The notes beneath the pieces are model-generated. The model was not told the DNA's origin. It saw only the letters and a program-made list of their open reading frames with translations, and ran no database searches. Shown piece by piece: positions 55,315-64,000 of a stretch of DNA of 64,000 bases (position 1 is its first letter; each line of letters begins with the position of its first letter). A program made the position numbers and the translations under genes. The stretch comes from Amycolatopsis sp. WQ 127309 (lineage in GTDB: Bacteria; Actinomycetota; Actinomycetes; Mycobacteriales; Pseudonocardiaceae): the NCBI RefSeq assembly GCF_023023025.1, contig NZ_CP095481.1:4650001-4714000 (forward strand). Direction: 5' to 3'.

Positions 55315-56406
55315 GTGTCGAAAGAGACCTCCCTGCACGGAGTCCACAAGGGACTCGGTGCGCTGTTCACCGACTTCGCCGGCTGGTCCATGCCGGTCCG
55401 CTACGCCAGCGAGCTGGCCGAGCACAAGGCCGTCCGCGAGGCGGCCGGGCTGTTCGACCTCTCGCACATGGCCGAAATCCACGTCACCGGCCCGCAGGCC
55501 GCCGACGTCCTGGACTTCGCGCTGGTCGGCAACCTCACCGGGGTCAAGCCGGGCCGGGCGCGCTACACGATGATCTGCGACGCCGGCGGCGGCGTGCTCG
55601 ACGACCTGGTCGTCTACCGGCTGGCCGACGAGCACTACCTGGTCGTCGCCAACGCCGGCAACGCGAAGGTCGTCGCGGACGCGCTGGCCGAGCGGGTCGC
55701 GGGCTTCGACGCGGTGGTCGACGACCGGTCCGAGACGACCGCGCTGATCGCCGTCCAGGGCCCGAACGCCGTCAAGATCCTCGGCGCGGTCACCGACGCC
55801 GACCTCGACGCGCTCAAGTACTACGCCAGCGTGCCGGCGGTCGTGAAGGGCCACGAGGTCCTGCTCGCCCGCACCGGCTACACCGGCGAGGACGGCTTCG
55901 AGCTGTTCGTCCCGGCCGACGAGGCCCCGGCGGTGTGGCGCATCCTGTCCGAGGCCGGCGAGGGTCACGGGCTCGTCCCGGCCGGGCTGGCCTGCCGCGA
56001 CACGCTGCGGCTCGAAGCCGGGATGCCGTTGTACGGCAACGAACTCACCCTCGGCCAGAGCCCGTTCGAAGCCGGGCTCGGGCGCGTCGTCAAGTTCGAG
56101 AAGCCGGGCGACTTCGTCGGCCGCGCGGCCCTGGAAGAGCGGTCCAAGGCCGACGTCCCGCGCGTACGCGTCGGGCTCAAGGGCCAGGGCCGTCGCGCCC
56201 CGCGGCACGGCTACAAGCTGCTGGCCGACGGGGTCGAGATCGGCGAGGTCACCAGTGGGGCGCTGTCGCCCACGCTGGGTCACCCGATCGCCATGGCGTA
56301 CGTCGATCGGGCGTACACCGAGCCCGGCACCGAACTTTCCGTCGACATCCGGGGCAGGATCGAGCCCGTCGAGGTCGTCGCCCTGCCCTTCTACTCCCGC
56401 GCGTAA
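55315..56406 (+). CDS. gcvT: Aminomethyltransferase, T protein
   Basis: 363 residues; GTG start 8 nt after gcvP. DFAGWSMPVRYASELAEHKAVREAAGLFDLSHM, ARTGYTGEDGFELFVP, CRDTLRLEAGMPLYGNEL. Transfers the one-carbon unit to tetrahydrofolate and releases ammonia. Confidence 0.97.
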   Translation: MSKETSLHGVHKGLGALFTDFAGWSMPVRYASELAEHKAVREAAGLFDLSHMAEIHVTGPQAADVLDFALVGNLTGVKPGRARYTMICDAGGGVLDDLVVYRLADEHYLVVANAGNAKVVADALAERVAGFDAVVDDRSETTALIAVQGPNAVKILGAVTDADLDALKYYASVPAVVKGHEVLLARTGYTGEDGFELFVPADEAPAVWRILSEAGEGHGLVPAGLACRDTLRLEAGMPLYGNELTLGQSPFEAGLGRVVKFEKPGDFVGRAALEERSKADVPRVRVGLKGQGRRAPRHGYKLLADGVEIGEVTSGALSPTLGHPIAMAYVDRAYTEPGTELSVDIRGRIEPVEVVALPFYSRA

Positions 56407-56420
56407 AGGACTCTTGCACC

Positions 56421-56798
56421 GTGAGCATCCCCGAGAACCTGAAGTACACCAAGGAACACGAGTGGCTGAACGTCGAAGGTGACGTCGCCACCGTCGGCAT
56501 CACCGCCTTCGCCGCCGAGTCGCTCGGCGACATCGTGTTCGTCCAGCTGCCCGACGTCGGCGCCACGATCACCTCCGGCGAGGTGTTCGGCGAGGTCGAG
56601 TCGACCAAGTCCGTCAGCGAGCTGTACGCGCCGGTCTCCGGCGAGGTCGTCGAGGTCAACGGCACCACGTCGGACACCCCCGAGGTGATCAACTCGGACC
56701 CGTACGCCGAAGGGTGGCTGCTCAAGGTGCGTCTCTCCGGTGACGTGCCCGAGCTGCTCGACGCCGCCGCCTACGCCGCACTCACCCAGGAGAGCTGA
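56421..56798 (+). CDS. gcvH: Glycine cleavage system H protein
   Basis: 125 residues; GTG 56421. KYTKEHEWL at the N-terminus, lipoyl lysine 63 in [15 protein letters not shown]. Shuttles the aminomethyl group between P, T and L proteins. Stop shares one base with glyA start. L protein (lipoamide dehydrogenase) is not in the window. Confidence 0.97.
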   Translation: MSIPENLKYTKEHEWLNVEGDVATVGITAFAAESLGDIVFVQLPDVGATITSGEVFGEVESTKSVSELYAPVSGEVVEVNGTTSDTPEVINSDPYAEGWLLKVRLSGDVPELLDAAAYAALTQES

Positions 56799-58072
56799 TG
56801 ACGACCTTCGACGCCCACCTCGCCGACGTCGACCCCGAGGTCGCGGCGGCCGTCGCCGACGAGCTTACCCGCCAGCAGTCGACCCTGGAGATGATCGCCT
56901 CCGAGAACTTCGCCCCGGTGGGCGTGCTCGAGGCGCAGGGTTCGGTGCTGACCAACAAGTACGCCGAGGGCTACCCCGGCCGCCGCTACTACGGCGGCTG
57001 CGAGCACGTCGACGTCGTCGAGCAGCTCGCCATCGACCGCGCGAAGGCGCTGTTCGGTGCGGAGCACGCCAACGTGCAGCCGCACTCGGGCGCGCAGGCC
57101 AACGCCGCCGCGATGTTCGCCGTGCTCAAGCCGGGCGACACCATCCTCGGCCTCGACCTGGCGCACGGCGGCCACCTGACGCACGGGATGAAGATCAACT
57201 TCTCGGGCAAGCTCTACAACGTCGTCGCCTACCACGTCGACAAAGAGACCGGCATCGTCGACCTGGCCGAGATCGAGCGCCTCGCCGTCGAGCACCAGCC
57301 GAAGCTGATCATCGCCGGCTGGTCGGCGTACCCGCGTCAGCTCGACTTCGCCGAGTTCCGCCGCATCGCGGACCTGGTGGAAGCCAAGCTGATGGTGGAC
57401 ATGGCGCACTTCGCCGGGCTGGTCGCGACCGGGCTGCACCCGTCGCCGGTGCCGCACGCCGACATCGTCACCACGACCACGCACAAGACCCTCGGCGGCC
57501 CGCGCGGCGGCTTGATCCTGTGCCGCCAGGAGCTGGCGAAGAAGATCAACTCGGCGGTGTTCCCCGGCCAGCAGGGCGGGCCGCTGGAGCACGTCATCGC
57601 GGCCAAGGCCGTCGCGCTGAAGATCGCCGCGAGCGAGGAGTTCAAGGAGCGCCAGCAGCGCACCCTGGACGGCTCGCGCATCCTGGCGTCGCGGCTGTCG
57701 CAGGAGGACTGCGCTTCAGCCGGCGTGCGCGTGCTGACCGGCGGCACCGACGTCCACCTGGTGCTCGTCGACCTCGTCCAGTCCACTCTGGACGGTCAGC
57801 AGGCCGAGGACCGGCTGCACGAGGTCGGCATCACGGTCAACCGCAACGCCGTCCCGTTCGACCCGCGTCCGCCGATGATCACCTCCGGCCTGCGCATCGG
57901 CACCCCGGCGCTGGCCACCCGCGGCTTCCAGGCCGAGGACTTCACCGAGGTCGCCGACGTCATCGCCGAGGCCCTCAAGCCCGACTTCGACGACGCCCTC
58001 CGCGCGAAGCTGCGCGATCGCGTCGAGACCTTGGCCAAGAAGCACCCGCTGTACGCGGACCTGTCCCGGTGA
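56798..58072 (+). CDS. glyA: Serine hydroxymethyltransferase
   Basis: 424 residues. PLP lysine 230 in [53 protein letters not shown]. Converts glycine and methylene-tetrahydrofolate, the product of the upstream cleavage system, into serine. Coupled to the next gene by GTGA overlap. Confidence 0.97.
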   Translation: MTTFDAHLADVDPEVAAAVADELTRQQSTLEMIASENFAPVGVLEAQGSVLTNKYAEGYPGRRYYGGCEHVDVVEQLAIDRAKALFGAEHANVQPHSGAQANAAAMFAVLKPGDTILGLDLAHGGHLTHGMKINFSGKLYNVVAYHVDKETGIVDLAEIERLAVEHQPKLIIAGWSAYPRQLDFAEFRRIADLVEAKLMVDMAHFAGLVATGLHPSPVPHADIVTTTTHKTLGGPRGGLILCRQELAKKINSAVFPGQQGGPLEHVIAAKAVALKIAASEEFKERQQRTLDGSRILASRLSQEDCASAGVRVLTGGTDVHLVLVDLVQSTLDGQQAEDRLHEVGITVNRNAVPFDPRPPMITSGLRIGTPALATRGFQAEDFTEVADVIAEALKPDFDDALRAKLRDRVETLAKKHPLYADLSR

Positions 58073-59070
58073 GCGCTCTGCCCGAGGGCCGGAAGCTGCT
58101 GCGCCTCGAAGTCCGCAACAGCGAGACGCCGATTGAGAAGAAGCCGCCGTGGATCAAGACGCGGGTGCGGATGGGGCCGGAGTTCACCGAACTCAAGGGC
58201 CTCGTGCGCCGCGAGGGTCTGCACACGGTCTGTGAAGAAGCGGGCTGTCCCAACATTTACGAGTGCTGGGAAGACCGCGAAGCCACGTTTCTCATCGGTG
58301 GTGACCAGTGCACGCGCCGGTGTGATTTCTGTCAGATCGACACGGGTAAACCGGCGGAGCTGGACCGGACCGAGCCGCGGAAGGTCGCGGAGTCCGTCCA
58401 GGCCATGGGGCTGCGCTACTCGACGATCACCGGCGTGGCTCGTGACGACCTGGCCGATGGTGGGGCGTGGCTGTACGCCGAGACCGTCCGCCAGATCCAC
58501 TCGCTCAACCCGGGCACCGGCGTGGAGCTGCTGACCCCGGACTTCAACGCGGACCCAGAGCAGCTGGCCGAGGTGTTCGGCTCGCGGCCGGAAGTGTTGG
58601 CCCACAACGTCGAAACGGTCCCGCGGATCTTCAAGCGGATCCGTCCCGGCTTCCGCTACGCGCGGTCGCTGGAGGTCATTACCAAGGCGCGTGAGTTCGG
58701 CCTGGTCACGAAGTCCAACCTGATCCTCGGCATGGGGGAGACCCCGGACGAGGTCGCGCCGGCGATGCGGGACCTGGTCGACGCGGGCTGCGAGATCCTG
58801 ACGATCACGCAGTACCTGCGCCCCTCGCCGCGCCACCACCCGGTGGACCGGTGGGTCAAGCCGGAGGAGTTCGTGGAGCACTCGAACGCCGCCGAGGCGA
58901 TGGGCTTCGCCGGTGTCATGGCGGGTCCGCTCGTGCGCTCGTCGTACCGCGCGGGACGGCTCTACGCCCAGACCAAGGCCCACCGTGGTGAGGAGCTGCC
59001 GGAGAACCTGCAGCACCTCACCGACCAGGGGCCGGCCGCGCAAGAAGCCAGCTCCCTGCTGGCGAGATAG
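58069..59070 (+). CDS. lipA: Lipoyl synthase
   Basis: 333 residues. Radical-SAM cluster cysteines 81, 85 and 88 (CTRRCDFC) and auxiliary cluster cysteines 55, 60 and 66 ([12 protein letters not shown]); C-terminal [11 protein letters not shown] motif. Inserts sulfur into octanoyl groups, here most likely to serve GcvH. The octanoyl-transferase lipB, usually a neighbour of lipA, is not present. Linkage of lipA with gcv may mean a second, pathway-dedicated copy. Confidence 0.97.
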   Translation: MSALPEGRKLLRLEVRNSETPIEKKPPWIKTRVRMGPEFTELKGLVRREGLHTVCEEAGCPNIYECWEDREATFLIGGDQCTRRCDFCQIDTGKPAELDRTEPRKVAESVQAMGLRYSTITGVARDDLADGGAWLYAETVRQIHSLNPGTGVELLTPDFNADPEQLAEVFGSRPEVLAHNVETVPRIFKRIRPGFRYARSLEVITKAREFGLVTKSNLILGMGETPDEVAPAMRDLVDAGCEILTITQYLRPSPRHHPVDRWVKPEEFVEHSNAAEAMGFAGVMAGPLVRSSYRAGRLYAQTKAHRGEELPENLQHLTDQGPAAQEASSLLAR

Positions 59071-59083
59071 GAGAGGCGGATCA

Positions 59084-60451
59084 ATGGCGATCAGCGTCTT
59101 CGACCTGTTTTCCATCGGCATCGGGCCGTCGAGTTCCCACACCGTCGGCCCGATGCGCGCGGCACTGACCTTTGTGGACGGTCTCGGCGACGACCTCGGC
59201 CGGACCGCGCGGGTGCAGGCCGAGCTGTTCGGCTCGCTCGGCGCGACCGGCTTCGGCCACGGCAGCGACAAAGCCGTCCTGCTCGGGCTTTCGGGTGAGC
59301 GTCCCGAGGCCATCGACACCGACACCGTGCCGGTGCGCGTCGCGGAGATCCGCGAGTCCGGCCGGCTGAAGGTGGGCGGCACGCACGAGATCGCGTTCGA
59401 CGAGGACACCGACCTCACCATGCACCGCCGCAAGTCCCTGCCGGCGCACCCGAACGGCATGATCTTCCGCGCGTTCGACGCGGACGGCGTGCTGCTGCGT
59501 GAGCGGACGTACTACTCGGTGGGCGGCGGCTTCGTCCGCGACGAGTCGTACGAGACGGACGCGGTGTTCGTCGAGGACGCGACGCCGGTGCCGTACCCGT
59601 TCCGCACCGGCGCGGATCTGCTCGGGCACTGCGCGGCGACGGGCCTGCCGATCAGCGAGATCATGATGGCGAACGAGCTGTCGTGGCGTTCGCGCGAAGA
59701 GGTGCGGGACGGCCTGCTGCGGATCTGGGCGGTCATGGCCGAGTGCGTCCGCAACGGCTGCGTCCACGAAGGCGTGCTGCCGGGCGGGCTGAAGGTGCCG
59801 CGCCGGGCTCGCGCGCTGCACGAGAAGCTGCTGGCCGAGGACGGCCTGGACGACCCGCTGTACGCGATGGACTGGGTCAGTCTCTACGCGCTGGCGGTCA
59901 ACGAGGAGAACGCCGCGGGCGGGCGCGTCGTCACCGCGCCGACCAACGGCGCGGCCGGCATCATCCCCGCGGTCCTGCACTACTACCAGCGGTTCATCCG
60001 GCACTCGTCGGACGACGGCATCGTCACGTTCATGCTCACGGCGGCCGCGATCGGCTCGATCCTCAAGCAGACCGGCTCGATCTCCGGCGCCGAGGTCGGC
60101 TGCCAGGGCGAGGTCGGCTCGGCGTCCGCGATGGCGGCGGCCGGGCTCACCGAGGTGCTCGGCGGCTCCCCGGCGCAGGTCGAGAACGCGGCGGAGATCG
60201 GCGTCGAGCACCACTTGGGCCTGACGTGCGACCCGGTGGGCGGCCTGGTGCAGATCCCGTGCATCGAGCGCAACGCGGTCGGCGCGTCGAAGGCCATCCA
60301 CGCGGCCCGGATGGCGATGCGCGGCGACGGCAGTCACGTGGTGACGCTGGACAAGGCGATCAAGACGATGCGCGAGACGGGCGCGGACATGAGCGTGAAG
60401 TACAAGGAAACCGCCCGCGGCGGCCTGGCGGTGAACGTCATCGAGTGCTGA
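59084..60451 (+). CDS. sdaA: L-serine ammonia-lyase (serine dehydratase), iron-sulfur type
   Basis: 455 residues from ATG 59084 with GGAGAGGCGGA upstream. N-terminal [19 protein letters not shown], and the [4Fe-4S] site in [21 protein letters not shown], with further cysteines in [19 protein letters not shown]. Single-chain fusion of the alpha and beta parts. Deaminates serine to pyruvate, completing glycine to pyruvate. Three small hairpins follow. Confidence 0.96.
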   Translation: MAISVFDLFSIGIGPSSSHTVGPMRAALTFVDGLGDDLGRTARVQAELFGSLGATGFGHGSDKAVLLGLSGERPEAIDTDTVPVRVAEIRESGRLKVGGTHEIAFDEDTDLTMHRRKSLPAHPNGMIFRAFDADGVLLRERTYYSVGGGFVRDESYETDAVFVEDATPVPYPFRTGADLLGHCAATGLPISEIMMANELSWRSREEVRDGLLRIWAVMAECVRNGCVHEGVLPGGLKVPRRARALHEKLLAEDGLDDPLYAMDWVSLYALAVNEENAAGGRVVTAPTNGAAGIIPAVLHYYQRFIRHSSDDGIVTFMLTAAAIGSILKQTGSISGAEVGCQGEVGSASAMAAAGLTEVLGGSPAQVENAAEIGVEHHLGLTCDPVGGLVQIPCIERNAVGASKAIHAARMAMRGDGSHVVTLDKAIKTMRETGADMSVKYKETARGGLAVNVIEC

Positions 60452-60457
60452 GGGCGT

Positions 60458-60560
60458 CACTTTCGCAGGGAAAGATACGTCCAGGCGGGGTCGAGAGCCA
60501 TCTTTCATAGGGAAAGATACGACCTGGCGGCGATAGGGCGGCACTTTCACCGGGAAAGTG
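60458..60560. repeat. Three iterated CTTTC/GAAAG hairpins
   Basis: Stem-loops CTTTC...GAAAG at 60460-60474, ATCTTTC...GAAAGAT at 60500-60518 and CACTTTC...GAAAGTG at 60542-60560, spaced about 41 bp. The middle and first also share AGGGAAAGATACG. They lie between convergent genes and probably terminate both. Same core as the in-gene palindrome at 11983-12016. Confidence 0.75.
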
Positions 60561-60564
60561 CGGC

Positions 60565-60783
60565 TCAGGTGCGGCGGGCCTCGTCGTCGGACTCGGTGGC
60601 CAGCCGCAGGCCGACCTCCACGAGGGTCCAGCCGAACTGCTGGCGCCGGGTCCCGGTGTGGCGGCGCGGTGTCGCCCGGCCCGGCGGACGGTTGCGCACG
60701 CCGTGGCGCAACTCGTTCTCGCGCTCATGTACCAGATCCTCGGCCATCAGAAAGTGCACCGGCTCGCCCCCTGCGTCGCTCAT
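60565..60783 (-). CDS. Small hypothetical protein
   Basis: 72 residues from ATG 60783 (MSDAGGEPVHFL); an in-frame ATG at 60801 is possible, and neither has a clear ribosome site. Charged, with HERENELRHGVRNRPPGR and RRQQFGWTLVEVGLRLATE. Ends just beside the hairpins. Plausible because it fills the gap with low-hydrophobicity, protein-like composition. No family recognised. Confidence 0.45.
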   Translation of the reverse strand: MSDAGGEPVHFLMAEDLVHERENELRHGVRNRPPGRATPRRHTGTRRQQFGWTLVEVGLRLATESDDEARRT

Positions 60784-60984
60784 CGGTGTCGTGCGGCCCA
60801 TCGTCGCCGACTGTGCCCGTTCGGTTCCACAGGTTTTTCACACCGCGAACACAGTGTGATCGCCGCGCGAGCCTCGGTCCACTTCGAAGGTGCGAGGCGT
60901 ACCGTGACGGACACCCAGCGTGCCCGGGTCGCGCGCGGCGGGTGAACCACCCGGCCGCCGTGGCCCGCGGCCTAAACTCGCGGG

Positions 60985-61713
60985 ATGGAGTCGACCTCGG
61001 TGGTGAATGCCGGCGAAGCGCTGTTCCGGCCGGTCCGCGCGGGCAACGCTTTCGAGGAGACCGTCGAGCGGCTGCTGCAGGCGATCCGGCTGGGCGTGGT
61101 CGGCGCGGGGGAGCGGCTCCCGTCGGAGCGTGAGCTCGCCGAACGGCTCGGGGTCAGCCGCGTCACGCTGCGCGAGGCCATCCGTGCACTCTCCGACGCC
61201 GGTTACGTCGAGTCACGTCGAGGTCGCTACGGCGGCACGTTCGTGAACGAGACCCTCCCCGGCCCGCCGGAACACGCACCCGACGCGGTCGCCGTCGACT
61301 CCGTGGTGCTGGAGGACGCGCTGAGCCTGCGCTACGTCCTGGAGACGGGCGCGGCGGAGATGGCCGCGGCCCGCTCGCTGAGCCCGGCCGACCGCCAGCA
61401 CCTCACGGGCACCCTGGCCGAGGCGGCGGGCGCCGACCTCGACGACTACCGCCGCAAGGACTCCCGCCTCCACTTGGCGATCGCCGAGGTCACGGCATCC
61501 GGCTCACTGACCACGGCGATGGCCGACGCGCGCACCCGGGTGAACCAGCTGCTGGACCGGATCCCGCTGCTGCAGCCGAACCTGGAGCACTCGAACGCCC
61601 AGCACGAGGCGATAGTGGACGCGATCCTGGCCGGCGACGCGGTCGCGGCCCGCCACGCGATGGCGGAGCACATCGAAGGAACGGCCTCGCTGCTGCGCGC
61701 CTTCCTGGCCTGA
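60985..61713 (+). CDS. FadR-subfamily GntR regulator
   Basis: 242 residues. Winged helix LPSERELAERLGVSRVTLREAIRALSDAGYVESRRGRYGG in two adjoining motifs, then the FCD ligand domain (LRYVLETGAAEMAAARSLS, DSRLHLAIAEVTASGSL, EHSNAQHEAIVDAILAGD with metal-binding histidines). TAAACT (60973-60978) ends 6 nt before ATG and no ribosome site exists: leaderless. May control glycine/serine or nearby cell-wall genes; unproven. Confidence 0.93.
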   Translation: MESTSVVNAGEALFRPVRAGNAFEETVERLLQAIRLGVVGAGERLPSERELAERLGVSRVTLREAIRALSDAGYVESRRGRYGGTFVNETLPGPPEHAPDAVAVDSVVLEDALSLRYVLETGAAEMAAARSLSPADRQHLTGTLAEAAGADLDDYRRKDSRLHLAIAEVTASGSLTTAMADARTRVNQLLDRIPLLQPNLEHSNAQHEAIVDAILAGDAVAARHAMAEHIEGTASLLRAFLA

Positions 61714-61810
61714 CGAGCGCGGCGCATGAGGCCGAGCCGTCTTGACAGGATTCGAACAACTCCGTTAATTCCCCACAGAACCTTTTCACCCAACCGGACG
61801 TCATCCATTC

Positions 61811-63766
61811 GTGACCTCGACGACGACGGAACCCGACGGTGCCGATGACGCCGAAGCGAAGCCCGACACCCCGCGGCGCCGGCGGTGGCGGCGGATCCGG
61901 CGGATCGGTTACTGGAGCTTCGGGCTCCTCGTCGGTGTGCCGCTGATCGCGTTCTGGATCGCCTACCTCGTGCTCGACGTGCGCAGCCCGCAGGAGGTGC
62001 TCGCCGGGCTCGACAAGACCGTCGTGCTGAACTACGCCGACGGATCGCCGCTGCTCAAGGTGATTCCGGCCGACGGCGACCGGATGTTCGTGCCCTACGC
62101 GCAGGTCCCCTCGAAGCTGCGCGACGCGATCATCGCCACCGAGGACCCGACCTTCTGGGACAACCAGGGTTTCGACCCGACCGGCATCGGCCGCGCGTTC
62201 CTCACCGGCGTCGGCGGCGGTTCCGGGATCACCCAGCAGTACATCAAGAAGTCCACCGGCGACGACGACGCCACGGTCGGGCGCAAGTTCGCCGAGCTCG
62301 TGCTGGCCACGAAGATCACCCAGGAACAGAGCAAGGAACAGATCTTCGAGAGCTACGTCAACATCATCTCCTTCGGCCGCGGCACGTTCGGGCCCGCCGC
62401 GGCGATGAACGCCTACTTCGGCAAGAAGCTCGACGACTCCATGACCTGGAGCGAAGCCGCGTTCCTGGCCGGGATGATCCAGTCGCCGTCGGTGCACGAC
62501 CCGGCGGCCTCCGGCGACGCGCACGCCGCGCGGCGCTGGCAGTACGTGCACGACAAGCTCGTCGAGCGCGGTTACGTGAAGAGCGACGAAAGCATGGCCT
62601 ACCCCGGCACGGAGGTCCAGCCACCGTCGGAAACCCGCGCCGGCCGCGTCACCTACGACGAATTCCACGTCAAGCAGCAGGTGCTGGCCGAGCTCGAGCA
62701 GGACGGCTTCCCGCTCGGCCGACTCCAGCAGGGCAACATGACGGTCGAGACGACGCTGGACCGGACCGCGCAGGCCGCCGCGACGAAAGCGTTGCAGGAC
62801 AAGCTGAAGGGCGAGCCGAAGGAGTTCCGCGGCGCCGTCGTCGCCGTCGACCCGAAGACCGGCGCCGTGCGCGCCTACCAGGGCGGTGACCAGGGCGTCC
62901 GCGACTACGCGAGCACCCCGCACGCGGCCGGCTCGGCGTTCTACCCGTTCACGCTCGCCGCGGCCCTGCGCCGCGGGTACGGCGTGGACCAGCCGATCCC
63001 GTCGCCGGAGAAACAGGAGTTCCTCGGCGAGACCTTCCAGTATCCCGACGTCTGCGGCCCGAAGTGCACGCCGGGCACCGCGATGCGGTCCCAGGCCGAC
63101 GGCCCGTTCATCGCCATGGCCAGGAAACTCGGCCCGGACGCGCTGAGCGAGGCCGCGCGGCAGGCGGGCATCCCGGAGACCGTCGACGGCGTGCCGACCA
63201 TGCGGGAGAAGGACGGCTTCCTGATCGGCGCGGGCATCGCGATCGGCCGGTACCCGTTGCGGCCGCTGGACATGGCGGGCGCGTACGCGACTTTCGCCGC
63301 CGACGGGCAGCGCGCCACCCCGCACTTCGTGGCGAAGGTGCGCGACGAGAGCGGCGCGGTCGTCTGGGAGCACACCGGCACCGCGCGGCCCGCGTTCGAC
63401 GACGACGGCGACGCGAGCCGCCGCATCGCGCAGGACGTCACCGCGACGCTGGACACGTCACTGCCGGACGGGCGCCCGGCGGCGCTGCGGTCCGGCGCGG
63501 CCGAGCACGGCAACTCCCCGGACAACCAGGACGCCTGGGCCGTCGGCTACACGCCGCAGCTGGCGACCGCGGTCTGGATCGGCTCCGACGACGACCGGCT
63601 GCTCAAGGACGCGACCGGCGCCAAGCTCACCGGCGACGTCGTCCCGGCCGGCATCTGGCGCGCGTTCATGGCCGCGGCACACGAAGGGCAGCCGATCCGG
63701 CCGCTCGGCGACGCGAAGCGGGGCGTGGCGCTCGCGCCGCCGCCGGAGATCCGCCCGCGACGGTGA
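61811..63766 (+). CDS. Class A penicillin-binding protein with degenerate transpeptidase domain
   Basis: 651 residues; GTG 61811. Cytoplasmic basic tail, one transmembrane helix (about 33-55), then a GT51 glycosyltransferase with IIATEDPTFWDNQGFD (Glu111), GGSGITQQYIKKS, RKFAELVLATKI and ESYVNIISFGRGTFG: apparently intact. The transpeptidase domain aligns over its whole length with PonA-type enzymes, but SxxK is SAFY (375-378), SxN is SQA (427-429), and KTG is EHG (565-567). It ends with QDAWAVGYTPQLATAVWIG, so the fold is kept. It should polymerise glycan but not cross-link peptides. Confidence 0.93.
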   Translation: MTSTTTEPDGADDAEAKPDTPRRRRWRRIRRIGYWSFGLLVGVPLIAFWIAYLVLDVRSPQEVLAGLDKTVVLNYADGSPLLKVIPADGDRMFVPYAQVPSKLRDAIIATEDPTFWDNQGFDPTGIGRAFLTGVGGGSGITQQYIKKSTGDDDATVGRKFAELVLATKITQEQSKEQIFESYVNIISFGRGTFGPAAAMNAYFGKKLDDSMTWSEAAFLAGMIQSPSVHDPAASGDAHAARRWQYVHDKLVERGYVKSDESMAYPGTEVQPPSETRAGRVTYDEFHVKQQVLAELEQDGFPLGRLQQGNMTVETTLDRTAQAAATKALQDKLKGEPKEFRGAVVAVDPKTGAVRAYQGGDQGVRDYASTPHAAGSAFYPFTLAAALRRGYGVDQPIPSPEKQEFLGETFQYPDVCGPKCTPGTAMRSQADGPFIAMARKLGPDALSEAARQAGIPETVDGVPTMREKDGFLIGAGIAIGRYPLRPLDMAGAYATFAADGQRATPHFVAKVRDESGAVVWEHTGTARPAFDDDGDASRRIAQDVTATLDTSLPDGRPAALRSGAAEHGNSPDNQDAWAVGYTPQLATAVWIGSDDDRLLKDATGAKLTGDVVPAGIWRAFMAAAHEGQPIRPLGDAKRGVALAPPPEIRPRR

Positions 63767-63770
63767 CGGC

Positions 63771-64000
63771 TCAGCGGACCAGGGCCAGCAGGAAGCCGTC
63801 GTAGCTCTTGCCGCCGACCGTCTGGACGGCGGTCGCGTCCAGCCTCGGTTCGGCGGCGATCAGCTCGGCCATCCGCCGCACGCCCTGGACGTTCGGGTCG
63901 GTGCTGCCGGCGTCGACCACCGCGCCGCCGCGCACGACGTTGTCGACGACGATCGTCGTGCCCGGCCGGGACAGCGCCAGGGCCTCGCGGACGTAGTTGT
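63771..64000 (-). CDS. O-methyltransferase, 3' end (class I SAM-dependent)
   Basis: The last 76 residues are visible; the start is beyond the window. YVREALALSRPGTTIVVDNV, RGGAVVDAG, VQGVRRMAEL and TVGGKSYDGFLLALV are the conserved C-terminal part of the catechol-O-methyltransferase-like family (bivalent metal and SAM dependent). Convergent with the PBP gene, 4 nt apart. Confidence 0.88.
   Translation of the reverse strand, partial: NYVREALALSRPGTTIVVDNVVRGGAVVDAGSTDPNVQGVRRMAELIAAEPRLDATAVQTVGGKSYDGFLLALVR

Noticed and set aside
60558..61133. A 191-codon plus-strand frame opposite the small hypothetical gene
   Set aside because: Arg/Pro-rich composition, overlaps the start of the FadR-type gene, and no start signals.

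Overview
The window is chromosomal DNA of a high-GC actinomycete. Gene content and the style of the intergenic palindromes (for example stem-loops built on AAGGCCTCCTT and CACTTTC/GAAAGTG) point to Pseudonocardiaceae, most likely Amycolatopsis; the genus is an inference. There is no phage, IS element, CRISPR array, tRNA or rRNA. All coding DNA has strongly GC-biased third positions, so long spurious antisense frames are common and were discarded.

Layout. (1) 3-3730: the 3' part of pyruvate carboxylase coupled to an arginase-like protein. (2) 3779-6422: a GntR repressor/membrane protein pair with its probable operator, and a PucR-type regulator. (3) 6661-11386: four secreted proteins of unknown function plus a secreted seven-bladed RCC1-like protein. 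(4) 11467-20907: a complete mce lipid-import operon on the minus strand (yrbEA, yrbEB, mceA-F, two Mce-associated proteins), nearly all joined by 1-4 nt overlaps. (5) 21387-24485: LLM flavin oxidoreductase and FAD monooxygenase, divergent from a small HTH protein and a Clp-N-domain protein. (6) 24558-28313: a 1251-residue HTH/STAND NTPase/WD40 protein, followed by a 21-bp tandem repeat array and a HelD-like helicase. (7) 31143-36720: conserved housekeeping genes rsmD, coaD, (secreted ribonuclease), sepIVA-like, DUF177, rpmF, rnc, mutM. This order matches the mycobacterial core, with 28 kb of accessory genes between pyc and rsmD.

(8) 36779-45514: an EspR-like regulator, an ImmA/IrrE-type metallopeptidase coupled to a membrane protein, SMP-30 lactonase/Lrp regulator, PadR/HAAS membrane protein and a hydrolase. 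Three different minisatellite arrays (units of about 105, 74 and 120 bp) lie in the gaps here. (9) 45515-50457: a stress-type membrane protein, then a gamma-glutamylation operon (glutamine-synthetase-like ligase, class I amidohydrolase, aldehyde dehydrogenase, SDR) that probably degrades an amine. (10) 50454-52025: a small membrane protein and a XRE-type regulator. (11) 52240-60451: a tandem glycine riboswitch followed by gcvP-gcvT-gcvH-glyA-lipA-sdaA. This makes one glycine-induced route from glycine through serine to pyruvate, with lipoyl synthase supplied for GcvH. (12) 60565-64000: a small hypothetical protein, a FadR-type regulator, a class A PBP whose transpeptidase motifs are all lost, and the 3' end of an O-methyltransferase.

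The most unusual items are the PBP with SxxK, SxN and KTG all replaced, the duplicated RNase Sa-like protein whose second copy lacks the catalytic residues, the three minisatellite arrays, and a 34-bp palindrome of intergenic type embedded in frame in an mce-associated gene.
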